A DNA stretch of 19,851 bases. It comes from MAG-120531 sp029242825 (GTDB lineage Bacteria > Bacteroidota > Bacteroidia > Flavobacteriales > Flavobacteriaceae). A model generated the notes under the pieces. It had not been told where the DNA came from and ran no database searches. It saw nothing but the letters and a program-made list of their open reading frames with translations. This document shows, piece by piece, positions 1 to 7,193 of this stretch (positions within the stretch are counted from its first letter, which is position 1; each line of letters opens with the position of its first letter). A program made the position numbers and the translations under genes. The DNA lies in contig JAQWTF010000057.1 in assembly GCA_029242825.1 (NCBI GenBank), forward strand, positions 1-19,851, in the 5' to 3' direction.

Positions 1-695
1 ACCCCAATTTTTCCAATTCTCGAGGCACCAAAAGCCTCCCAGTTGGCAAATTTAGAGTTGGCTTTCATAGCCTCCCATTCCGGTCCATGCACCGGAAAAC
101 GAACTACTTCTTCTCCATTTAACATCACAAATCCTTCATTAGAACGGTGGTTAATATGAATGAGGTAGTGGTTCCACTCCCCTGCTTTATTGGCCTCTGC
201 AGAGGGTGCAATCATGTCGTACAAAGCCCCTGCTTTATGCGTTCCTTCTCCTACAAAAGAATCTGGGTGACGTTCGTTGTCCAAAACCTGTATCTCTGGT
301 CCAGAAATGTAAGGTTCAGACAAGGAAGGATCTTCTACCACACTCCAAAAAATACCAGAGTTTCCTCCCTCTGAAATTTTGGCCTCCAAGGACAACTCAA
401 AACTCTCAAAGCGCTCGTCTGTTACCAGGTTTAAATTCTCTCCTTCTTTTCTATCTCTTGGGGTAAATACCATGGCACCGTCTTCAATGGTCCATGCATC
501 TGGCACCTCCGTTCCGTTATAGGCGTGCCAGCCGGAGAAATCTTCTCCGTTAAACAGCGACGTCCACACGTATTGTACTTGCATTTCGGTTCCTAGTGAA
601 GGTGTTTCTGGCTGCGCCGATGCCGCTTCCTTTGGGGTGTTTTTACAAGCCAATAATCCAATGGTCATGGCCACGAGGGTAATTTCTTTTTTCAT
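1..695 (-). CDS. DUF1080 / 3-keto-disaccharide hydrolase family lipoprotein (3' end cut by window edge)
   Basis: The frame is open from an ATG at 695 to the left edge, giving 231 codons with no stop, so the C-terminus is missing. The protein begins MKKEITLVAMTIGLLAC, a short signal ending in a lipobox with Cys17 as the likely lipidated residue, so it should be exported and membrane-anchored. From about residue 44 it matches the DUF1080 concanavalin-like fold: SLFNGEDFSGWHAY near the start, then GGNSGIFW (about 112-119) and the SGPEIQVLDNERH stretch (about 131-143). Some family members hydrolyse 3-keto-glycosides, and the Pfam family is named 3-keto-disaccharide hydrolase. It is the last visible gene of the minus operon, 47 bp after the TIM-barrel gene. 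With a GMC dehydrogenase at the same locus, a periplasmic 3-keto-glycoside hydrolase or hydratase is likely. Substrate unknown. Confidence 0.88.
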   Translation of the reverse strand, partial: MKKEITLVAMTIGLLACKNTPKEAASAQPETPSLGTEMQVQYVWTSLFNGEDFSGWHAYNGTEVPDAWTIEDGAMVFTPRDRKEGENLNLVTDERFESFELSLEAKISEGGNSGIFWSVVEDPSLSEPYISGPEIQVLDNERHPDSFVGEGTHKAGALYDMIAPSAEANKAGEWNHYLIHINHRSNEGFVMLNGEEVVRFPVHGPEWEAMKANSKFANWEAFGASRIGKIG

Positions 696-742
696 CTTTT
701 TCCTATTTAAATATGCGTTGTTTTTTACCTATGAGTACTTTG

Positions 743-1795
743 TTAAAGGCCTAAAATATGTTTCAATTGCGCAGGATCTGTCGCTGCCCCGGCAAAATCG
801 TCAAAAGTTTTTTGGGTGGCTTCAATAATGTGGTCTGCAATGAATTTAGCGCCCTCTCTGGCGCCTTGCTCAGGAGATTTAATCACGCATTCCCATTCCA
901 TCACTGCCCAAACATCACAGCCGTATTGGGTGAGTTTAGAGAAAATAGTCTTAAAATCTATTTGCCCATCTCCTAGAGAACGGTAGCGGCCTGCGCGGTC
1001 CTGCCAGTCGTTGTATCCGCCAAAGGCGCCTTTCTTCCCAGTGGGGTTAAATTCAGAATCCTTTACATGGAAGGCCTTAATAAACTCGTGGTAGTGGTCT
1101 ATATAAGTAATATAATCCAACTGCTGTAACACAAAATGGCTTGGATCATACAAGATATTCACCCTTTTATGGTTTCCGGTAGCGGCTAGAAATCGCTCGA
1201 AAGTGTCGCCGTCGTGCAGGTCTTCTCCGGGGTGTATCTCATAGCAAACATCGACCCCTTGGGCGTCAAAATGGTTCAAAATAGGCAACCATCTTTTGGC
1301 CAATTCTTCAAAGCCCATTTCTACCAGTCCTTTAGGACGCTGTGGCCAAGGGTGAATGGTATGCCAAAGCAAGGCGCCTGAAAAGGTAGCGTGGGCGTTT
1401 AGGCCCAAATGCTTGGAGGCTGTAGCTGCTTTTTTAACGGTGTCAATAGCCCATTCGGTACGGGCTTTTGGATTGCCGTGAACGGCCTTAGGCGCAAAGG
1501 CGTCAAACATACTGTCGTATGCTGGATTTACGGCCACCAACTGTCCCTGAAGGTGGGTAGAAAGTTCTGTGATCTCTAATCCGTAACTGTTAATTGTGCC
1601 CTTGAGGGTGTCACAATAATCTTTAGAGCTCGCGGCCAAATCCAAGTCTATGAGGAAAGACTCCCAGGTAGGAATCTGTATGCCTTTATACCCCAAATCT
1701 GCGGCCCATTGACAAATGCCTTCCAGGCTGTTAAAAGGAGGTTTACTATCTACAAATTGGGCCAAAAATACTGCTGGCCCTTTGATCGTTTTCAT
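743..1795 (-). CDS. Cytoplasmic sugar isomerase/epimerase-like TIM-barrel protein
   Basis: A 350-residue protein of the xylose-isomerase-like TIM-barrel (AP endonuclease 2) superfamily. It has no signal peptide, so it is probably cytoplasmic. Likely divalent-metal ligands lie at the expected strand ends: Glu186 in CYEIHPGED, Asp217/His220 in LYDPSHF, His243 in AFHVKDSEF, and Glu300/Glu302 in VMEWE. Relatives are usually annotated as sugar phosphate isomerases. However, close functional precedents beside Gfo/Idh enzymes include YcjR (epimerase of 3-keto-glycosides) and DgpC-type subunits that eliminate the aglycone from 3-keto-C-glycosides. It starts 21 bp downstream of the Gfo/Idh gene and is followed by the DUF1080 gene, so the three are almost certainly co-transcribed. 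Isomerase, epimerase or lyase activity on a keto-sugar is my inference. It is distinct from the exported TIM-barrel protein at 4353-5336. Confidence 0.87.
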   Translation of the reverse strand: MKTIKGPAVFLAQFVDSKPPFNSLEGICQWAADLGYKGIQIPTWESFLIDLDLAASSKDYCDTLKGTINSYGLEITELSTHLQGQLVAVNPAYDSMFDAFAPKAVHGNPKARTEWAIDTVKKAATASKHLGLNAHATFSGALLWHTIHPWPQRPKGLVEMGFEELAKRWLPILNHFDAQGVDVCYEIHPGEDLHDGDTFERFLAATGNHKRVNILYDPSHFVLQQLDYITYIDHYHEFIKAFHVKDSEFNPTGKKGAFGGYNDWQDRAGRYRSLGDGQIDFKTIFSKLTQYGCDVWAVMEWECVIKSPEQGAREGAKFIADHIIEATQKTFDDFAGAATDPAQLKHILGL

Positions 1796-1816
1796 ATGCT
1801 GCTACTTTTTTATTTT

Positions 1817-2953
1817 TTATTGGTCTAAAGAGACCCATACATTTCCTGCTTTATGAGAAGCTACAGCGCTTTCTATAAAATTGAGACCGCGCATTCCGTC
1901 TACTACCGTAGGATACTCTCCTGAGTCTGGGTGTTGATTTCTAATGGCTCTGGCCACCCCTAAATAAATATTAGCCATGGAGTCAAAGATACCCTCTGGG
2001 TGTCCTGGAGGAAGCTTGGTACCGCCCAAAGACAGTTCGCTGTTGTAGGCATGTCCCGGGGTGTAAATCTGAAGCGGTTCATTATCTGACAATACTTTTA
2101 ATACATTGGGGCTTTCCTGTTCCCAACGCAGTCCTTTTTTGTCTCCATAAATGGCAATAGCCAATCCGTTTTCTTCTCCGGTGGCAATCTGACTGGCACG
2201 CAAAATACCTTTAACCCCATTCTCCATTTTTAAGAATATATTTCCATCAATGTCCATCTGGTTGTCTTCGTACAAATAATTCAAATCTGCAAGAAGCGAG
2301 GCAATTCTGAGACCGGTGGTGTATTCTACCATATTAAAGGCGTGGGTCCCAATGTCTCCCATACAACAAGAGATTCCCGCTTTGCTAGCGTCCAATCTCC
2401 AAGTGCTGCTGCGCTTTTCTTTGTCATGAATAATAGGATTAATCCAACCTTGGTAGTAGCGAATATCTATTTTTTGAATGTTCCCTAATGCACCGCTTTT
2501 AACCATCTCCCTCATTTGGCGCACCATGGGGTAGCCGGTGTAAGTATGTGTAAGTCCAAAAACCAGGCCTTTTTCTGCCTGAAGGGCACCGAGAATCTTA
2601 GCTTCCTCATAGGTGTTGGTCATAGGCTTTTCACAGATCACGTGAAAGCCGTTCTCCATGAGTTTTTTGGCCATGGGGAAATGTAGAAAATTGGGGGTTA
2701 GAATGGAACACACCTGAATACGCTCTGCTTCAGGAAGCTTTAATTCTTCTGCTATAAGGGTGTCAAAATCTTTGTAAATTCTATTGGTGGGTAACCCTAT
2801 TTGTTTGGCAAAACCAATATTTTGTTCCCAGTCTGGGTTAAAAACACCCCCTACTATTTCATAATTGTCATTGATAAAAGAAGCCACTCTATGAAGTACT
2901 CCAATCAGTGAATCTCCGCCACCTCCTAAAATTCCTAATCTAATTTTTTGCAT
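1817..2953 (-). CDS. Gfo/Idh/MocA-family NAD(P)-dependent sugar oxidoreductase
   Basis: A 378-residue dehydrogenase of normal family length. The N-terminal Rossmann segment reads LGILGGGGDSLIG, a glycine-rich variant of the nucleotide-binding loop. The family signature CEKPM is at about residues 107-111 (Glu108, Lys109, Pro110), and the active-site segment GDIGTHAF (199-206) supplies the likely catalytic His204. There is no Tat or Sec signal, so it should act in the cytoplasm. Many Bacteroidota and planctomycete relatives are exported. Family members oxidise or reduce C3 (or C2/C4) of glycosides, for example YcjS and DgpA. Here it sits 21 bp upstream of a TIM-barrel epimerase gene and downstream of an MFS carrier, so it may reduce imported keto-sugars back to hydroxyl sugars or oxidise an imported glycoside. 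The direction of reaction cannot be read from sequence. Confidence 0.92.
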   Translation of the reverse strand: MQKIRLGILGGGGDSLIGVLHRVASFINDNYEIVGGVFNPDWEQNIGFAKQIGLPTNRIYKDFDTLIAEELKLPEAERIQVCSILTPNFLHFPMAKKLMENGFHVICEKPMTNTYEEAKILGALQAEKGLVFGLTHTYTGYPMVRQMREMVKSGALGNIQKIDIRYYQGWINPIIHDKEKRSSTWRLDASKAGISCCMGDIGTHAFNMVEYTTGLRIASLLADLNYLYEDNQMDIDGNIFLKMENGVKGILRASQIATGEENGLAIAIYGDKKGLRWEQESPNVLKVLSDNEPLQIYTPGHAYNSELSLGGTKLPPGHPEGIFDSMANIYLGVARAIRNQHPDSGEYPTVVDGMRGLNFIESAVASHKAGNVWVSLDQ

Positions 2954-3008
2954 GCTATTTTGTACGGTTTAAAAAGGTTCTCCCTGTGTAAACAAAGGGG
3001 GGACCGTC

Positions 3009-4235
3009 TTATGATTTGTATTCTATTTTTTCATTTTTAAAGAACAGCGCGAAAAGCCCCATCACTACAAGGGCAAAGGCTGCTGGTAGTAGCCAAATGT
3101 TGGTCCAGTCATGGCTGCCGTCTGGTAGTAAATAGGCATCTGAAATTTGTCCAGCTACCCAAAAGCCCATGAGCATTCCCACACCATAAGTGGCTAAGGT
3201 AATGAGGCCTTGTGCAGCAGATTTGTATTTTTCTCCAGCCTTAGTGTCTGTATAAATCTGTCCAGACACAAAGAAAAAGTCGTAACAAATTCCGTGCAGG
3301 GCTATACCAACAATAAGCATAAAAGCCCCTTCCCCTGCGTTTCCGTAGGCGAATAAAATATAGCGCAGCGTCCAAGCCAACATTCCAGCCAAGATAGTTT
3401 TCTTAAAGCCAAATTTCTTAAAAAACAAAGGCAATAACAACATAAAGAGTACTTCAGAAGCCTGGCCTATGGTCATTTTCCCTGTGGGATTGGCCACCCC
3501 TATTTCTGATAGGAATGGGTTGGCGTTCTGGTAGTAGAAAGCCAATGGAATACAAATAAGGACAGAGGCAATAAAGAACATTAGAAAGTTTCTGTCGCCC
3601 AATAATTTAAGGGCATCTAATCCTAAAATAGATCCTAGAGACTGCTTTTCTCCATCTTGTGCTTGTGGCGGTGTTGCAGGAAGGGTGAAGCTAAATAAAC
3701 CCAATACTGCAGAAGCAATGGCCACCATTAAGAAGGTGTTTTTAAGCATTCCAGCATTGGCATTTGCCTGAGCATCCCAGGCCAACCAGCTAATTAACAA
3801 TCCTGCGACAATCCATCCGATGGTCCCAAAAACTCGGACCAGAGAAAATTCTTTTGCAGGATCTTTCATCTGCTTAAAGGAAATAGAATTCACCAAAGCC
3901 AAAGTGGGCATATAGGCAATCATATACCCCAATACATAAGGATAGAAAGCGGCAAAATCTGTCGCGCCATACATTTGGTACATTAAAAATGCGCCTATTA
4001 AATGTAAAACCCCTAGGATACGCTCCGCATTAAAGTACCTGTCTGCGATAAGCCCAATAATAAAAGGCGCAATAATCGCTCCCCAAGACTGCGTAGAGAA
4101 AGCCATCGCAGACTCTGCTCCTGTAGCGTTTAGGTTCTTGGCCAAAAAGGTCCCTAGGGTCACAAACCACCCGCCCCAGATAAAAAATTCCAGGAACATC
4201 ATGGTGGAAAGCTGTATTTTAATAGTCGTTTTCAT
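3009..4235 (-). CDS. MFS permease, nucleoside:H+ symporter (NupG-like) family
   Basis: A 408-residue hydrophobic protein with about twelve membrane segments, the usual size for this family. The N-terminal FFIWGGWFVTLGTFL segment and the loop GLIADRYFNAERILGVLH are typical of the nucleoside:H+ symporter branch of the major facilitator superfamily. In Bacteroidota, such carriers often sit next to sugar oxidoreductases and TIM-barrel isomerases, which suggests that many carry sugars or glycosides rather than nucleosides. Here it links the exported enzymes (DUF1080, lipoprotein TIM barrel, GMC complex) with the cytoplasmic Gfo/Idh and TIM-barrel enzymes. The start at 4235 follows a 117-bp spacer, and the stop lies 55 bp before the Gfo/Idh start. 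Import of a keto-sugar or glycoside is my inference; the family assignment is secure. Confidence 0.9.
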   Translation of the reverse strand: MKTTIKIQLSTMMFLEFFIWGGWFVTLGTFLAKNLNATGAESAMAFSTQSWGAIIAPFIIGLIADRYFNAERILGVLHLIGAFLMYQMYGATDFAAFYPYVLGYMIAYMPTLALVNSISFKQMKDPAKEFSLVRVFGTIGWIVAGLLISWLAWDAQANANAGMLKNTFLMVAIASAVLGLFSFTLPATPPQAQDGEKQSLGSILGLDALKLLGDRNFLMFFIASVLICIPLAFYYQNANPFLSEIGVANPTGKMTIGQASEVLFMLLLPLFFKKFGFKKTILAGMLAWTLRYILFAYGNAGEGAFMLIVGIALHGICYDFFFVSGQIYTDTKAGEKYKSAAQGLITLATYGVGMLMGFWVAGQISDAYLLPDGSHDWTNIWLLPAAFALVVMGLFALFFKNEKIEYKS

Positions 4236-4318
4236 GTATATTTATTTAGTGAGATTTTGTGTTAAGCTTGATTAAGACGCATTTATTAGCGCTTCTTCGG
4301 GTTATAGTCGGCTTATTG

Positions 4319-4364
4319 ACTGAAATTACTGTAGCGATGTTATTTAACTGAATTACTGTAGCGA
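4319..4364 (-). repeat. Duplicated 3' end of the TIM-barrel lipoprotein gene
   Basis: A block of about 18-19 bp occurs at 4319-4337 and again, with one A deleted, at 4347-4364. The right-hand copy contains the gene's last codons (Ser-Leu-Gln) and its TAA stop (complement of 4353-4355). The left-hand copy repeats the same codons and stop in the spacer just downstream. The two copies begin 28 bp apart. It looks like a small duplication, perhaps from replication slippage; no mobile element is visible. Confidence 0.75.
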
Positions 4365-5336
4365 AATAAGCAGGTCTCTGGTCGCTATAATGCCCGCCTC
4401 CTCTGAAAGGGCAGAACCTTCGTATTCCACACCCACAAAGCCATTGTAACCAGCGTCTTTTACGAGCTTCATGATTCTAGGGTAATCTGAGTGAATTTCT
4501 TGACCCTCTGGGCCAAAGTCGTGCGACTTGGCGCTTACGGCTTTGGCATAAGGCATCATTTCTTCAATCCCTTTGTAACGGTCGTACTCTTCTAAACAGG
4601 TGCGTCCGCTGGCACCCCACTCTGCAGTGATACAGAAGTTTCCAAAGTCTGGCAAAGTACCTGCATTGGTCATATTTACGGCTTCCATGACCTGAACCAA
4701 TAGTCCTGCATTGGAAGAAAGTCCTCCGTGATTTTCCACAATCACATTGATATTTTTAGTGGCGGCATAAGTAGCTAATTTGCTTAAACCGTCTGTAGCG
4801 GCTGGTATCCATACCGCTGGATCATTAGATCCTGCTAGATTCACACGCACTGAATGGCATCCTAGGGCTGCAGCTGCGTCTACCCATTTGTAGTGATTTT
4901 CTACTGCTGCATCTCTTTCTGCAGCGTCTGTAGTGGCTAAATTGCCTTGACCATCTATCATGATCAATAGGTTTTGCAAACCGTATTTCTCACTTTCTGC
5001 TAAGGACTTGGCTACAAAATTGGCCATGGCCTCGGGACCGTAATTAGACGGCTGTAATTCTTTATTATAGAGTTGACTCACATACTCTAAGCCTTCAAAT
5101 CCCCAAGCATGGGCTTTTTCTGCAAAAGCATAAGGATCTAAGCCCTCTTCATTGATCATCTTGTGAATAGACCATTGGGCCAAAGAAAGTTTAAAATTAG
5201 GGGCGCTTAAAGCCGCTGTTTCTTGAGAAGGGGCTTCTTTGGTGGTTTTTTCCTTGCAGGATAAGCTGCTCAAAGCAAAAACAACAGCCAAGGATAATGA
5301 AAAAGTGGAACGGATAGATAAGTTTTTAAAAATCAT
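4353..5336 (-). CDS. Exported lipoprotein TIM-barrel isomerase/epimerase (hydroxypyruvate isomerase-like)
   Basis: The chosen start at 5336 gives 327 residues beginning MIFKNLSIRSTFS, a Sec-type signal ending LSSLSC with Cys27 as the lipidated residue. An upstream in-frame ATG at 5474 would run across the whole divergent promoter region to within 10 bp of the GMC start and would bury the signal peptide, so I reject it. The mature part is an AP-endonuclease-2-type TIM barrel: LSLAQWSIH near residue 51, a likely metal ligand Glu201 in VIVENHGG, Asp230 in LPDFGNF, His272 in AKSHDF, and Glu304 in VGVEYEG. The fold usually acts on sugars in the cytoplasm, so a lipid-anchored copy implies an extracytoplasmic substrate, plausibly the keto-sugar made by the GMC complex across the divergent promoter. 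It is the first gene of the minus operon. Confidence 0.88.
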   Translation of the reverse strand: MIFKNLSIRSTFSLSLAVVFALSSLSCKEKTTKEAPSQETAALSAPNFKLSLAQWSIHKMINEEGLDPYAFAEKAHAWGFEGLEYVSQLYNKELQPSNYGPEAMANFVAKSLAESEKYGLQNLLIMIDGQGNLATTDAAERDAAVENHYKWVDAAAALGCHSVRVNLAGSNDPAVWIPAATDGLSKLATYAATKNINVIVENHGGLSSNAGLLVQVMEAVNMTNAGTLPDFGNFCITAEWGASGRTCLEEYDRYKGIEEMMPYAKAVSAKSHDFGPEGQEIHSDYPRIMKLVKDAGYNGFVGVEYEGSALSEEAGIIATRDLLISLQ

Positions 5337-5380
5337 ATAGTTGGATTTAATAATATAGTGTATTTTTAATGTAAATACCT

Positions 5381-5398
5381 GAAAACTACAACGTTTTC
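5381..5398. promoter_or_regulatory. Operator-like inverted repeat in the divergent promoter region
   Basis: A perfect 6-bp inverted repeat, GAAAAC-N6-GTTTTC, lies in the 147-bp region between the divergent start codons at 5336 and 5484. The right half also contains the palindrome AACGTT (5390-5395) with a central CG, as in many LacI-family operators. The site is 45 bp from the lipoprotein start and 86 bp from the GMC start, so one regulator could control both operons. No regulator gene is visible in the window. The role is inferred from position and symmetry only. Confidence 0.4.
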
Positions 5399-5446
5399 GT
5401 ATGTAATAATCTGAAATTAATGCGAATAAATGTAAAAAATTAATTC

Positions 5447-5454
5447 TATATTTA
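5447..5454 (+). promoter_or_regulatory. Possible -7 box for the GMC operon
   Basis: TATATTTA differs from the Bacteroidota -7 consensus TAnnTTTG only in the last base and lies 29 bp before the GMC start codon. I see no good -33 TTG at the expected distance, so this is a weak call. Confidence 0.3.
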
Positions 5455-5483
5455 GTCACATTTTTAACAAACAATCACCAATT

Positions 5484-7193
5484 ATGAGCACCTTATCTAA
5501 TAATGATTCCAATGAAATGTACGACGCGATTGTCGTAGGAACTGGAATAAGCGGTGGCTGGGCAGCCAAAGAATTGTGTGAAAATGGCCTTAAAACCCTT
5601 GTGTTAGAGCGCGGGCGTATGGTTACACACATTAAGGATTATCCAACGGCTAATTTAGACCCTTGGGATATGCCAAACAATGGAGACCGTACTCCAGAAC
5701 AAAAATCGAGACAAGAAAAACAGGCTAGAACTGGCTATACTGTGCGTGCAGAAAGCAGCCACTGGTTTGTAGACGACGTTACACATCCATACAATGAAAC
5801 CAAGCGTTTTGACTGGATGCGTGGCTACCACGTTGGGGGACGTTCTATTATGTGGGGCCGTCACTCTTACCGTTGGAGTGATCTAGACTTTGAAGCCAAC
5901 GCCAAAGATGGTGTTGCAGTGGACTGGCCGGTGAGATATAATGATATTGCTCCATGGTATGACCGTGTAGAAGAATATATTGGTGTCAGTGGTGAAAACT
6001 TAGGACTTTCCCAATTACCTGATGGAAAATTTGAACCTATGATGCAGCTCAACTGTGTAGAACAACACTTTAGAGAACAGGTAGCAGAACAATTTGAAGG
6101 TAGGGTGGTGACTGCAGGACGTGTGGCCCATATTACCTCAGATAAGAAATACGACGGACGTAGTAAATGTCAATTTAGAAACCGCTGTATTAGAGGCTGT
6201 CCTTTCGGGGGCTACTTCTCCTCGGTATCTTCTACTTTGCCGGCTGCAGAGCGCACTGGTAATATGACCTTAAGAGCCAATTCCATTGTACACGAAGTAA
6301 TTTACGACGCTGCTACAGGAAAAGCTTCTGGGGTTAAAGTGATCGATAGAGAAACCAAAGAAAGCATGGTGTTTAACGCCAAAATAGTGTTCTTATGTGC
6401 TTCTTCCATGGCGTCTTCTGCTATTTTAATGCAGTCTAAGTCTGAGCGTTTCCCCAACGGATTAGGAAATGATTCTGACCAATTGGGAAGAAACATTATG
6501 GACCACCAATTGGGTGTGGGTGCCAGCGGATCTTTTGACGGTTTTGAAGACAAATACTACAAAGGAAGAAAACCAAACGGGGTGTACATTCCAAGGTTTA
6601 GAAATCTAGACACCAATACTAAGAAAGACTACCTAAGAGGTTTTGGATACCAGGGAGGTGCTTCTAGAGGCAACTGGGAAGAAGCCATTGCGGAGCACGC
6701 CTTTGGAAAAGACCTCAAAGAGGCAGTCTTAAAACCAGGTGGATGGACTATGGGAATCATGGGCTTTGGAGAGGTATTGCCTTACGAAGAAAACCGCTTT
6801 ACTTTAGATTACGACAATTTGGATGAGTGGGGCTTACCTACCTTGACTTTTGACGCTGAATTTAAAGACAACGAATGGAAAATGCGCGAAGACATGAAAG
6901 CCCAAGCGGTAGCCATGTTAGAGCAAGCAGGATTCAAAAATGTCAATGCTTATGACAATCCAGGTGCCTTGGGACTTGGTATTCACGAGATGGGAACAGC
7001 CCGTATGGGAAGAGACCCTAAGACCTCTGTATTAAACGGATACAATCAGGTGCATACTTGCCCCAATGTATTTGTGACAGATGGTTCATTTATGACCTCT
7101 GCTTCTTGTGTAAACCCTTCACTCACTTATATGGCTTTTACAGCCAGAGCAGCCAACTACGCTGCGGAACAACTTAAAAAAGGACTTTTATAA
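5484..7193 (+). CDS. GMC-family FAD dehydrogenase, likely glucoside 3-dehydrogenase-type large subunit
   Basis: A 569-residue flavoprotein. The FAD-binding loop GTGISGG is at residues 19-25, followed by the ribose-binding acid in LERG (Glu42). The C-terminal GMC domain has GIHEMGTARMG with His501 and CVNPSLT with Asn544, the expected catalytic His/Asn pair. Residues 229-239 hold Cys229-x5-Cys235-x3-Cys239, spaced like the [3Fe-4S] cysteines of FAD glucose dehydrogenase catalytic subunits, which pass electrons on to a cytochrome rather than to oxygen. It has no signal peptide of its own. Its stop overlaps the start of the small-subunit gene, whose signal probably carries the folded complex across the membrane. 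With DUF1080 and a Gfo/Idh enzyme nearby, oxidation of a glycoside at C3 is the best guess; gluconate, glucose or another sugar alcohol remains possible. Start at 5484 is preceded by an AT-rich leader. Confidence 0.9.
   Translation: MSTLSNNDSNEMYDAIVVGTGISGGWAAKELCENGLKTLVLERGRMVTHIKDYPTANLDPWDMPNNGDRTPEQKSRQEKQARTGYTVRAESSHWFVDDVTHPYNETKRFDWMRGYHVGGRSIMWGRHSYRWSDLDFEANAKDGVAVDWPVRYNDIAPWYDRVEEYIGVSGENLGLSQLPDGKFEPMMQLNCVEQHFREQVAEQFEGRVVTAGRVAHITSDKKYDGRSKCQFRNRCIRGCPFGGYFSSVSSTLPAAERTGNMTLRANSIVHEVIYDAATGKASGVKVIDRETKESMVFNAKIVFLCASSMASSAILMQSKSERFPNGLGNDSDQLGRNIMDHQLGVGASGSFDGFEDKYYKGRKPNGVYIPRFRNLDTNTKKDYLRGFGYQGGASRGNWEEAIAEHAFGKDLKEAVLKPGGWTMGIMGFGEVLPYEENRFTLDYDNLDEWGLPTLTFDAEFKDNEWKMREDMKAQAVAMLEQAGFKNVNAYDNPGALGLGIHEMGTARMGRDPKTSVLNGYNQVHTCPNVFVTDGSFMTSASCVNPSLTYMAFTARAANYAAEQLKKGLL

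Noticed and set aside
147..466. Plus-strand open frames across the left end
   Set aside because: They are antisense to a clear DUF1080 lipoprotein gene, overlap each other in different frames, and encode no recognisable domain.
2968..3003. Terminator between the MFS and Gfo/Idh genes
   Set aside because: The inverted repeat pairs well only on the plus-strand RNA, using G-U pairs; on the transcribed minus strand it has two mismatches and no T-run.
5337..5474. N-terminal extension of the exported TIM-barrel protein to an ATG at 5474
   Set aside because: It would hide the lipoprotein signal behind 46 residues of AT-rich translation and cover the divergent promoter region almost to the GMC start.
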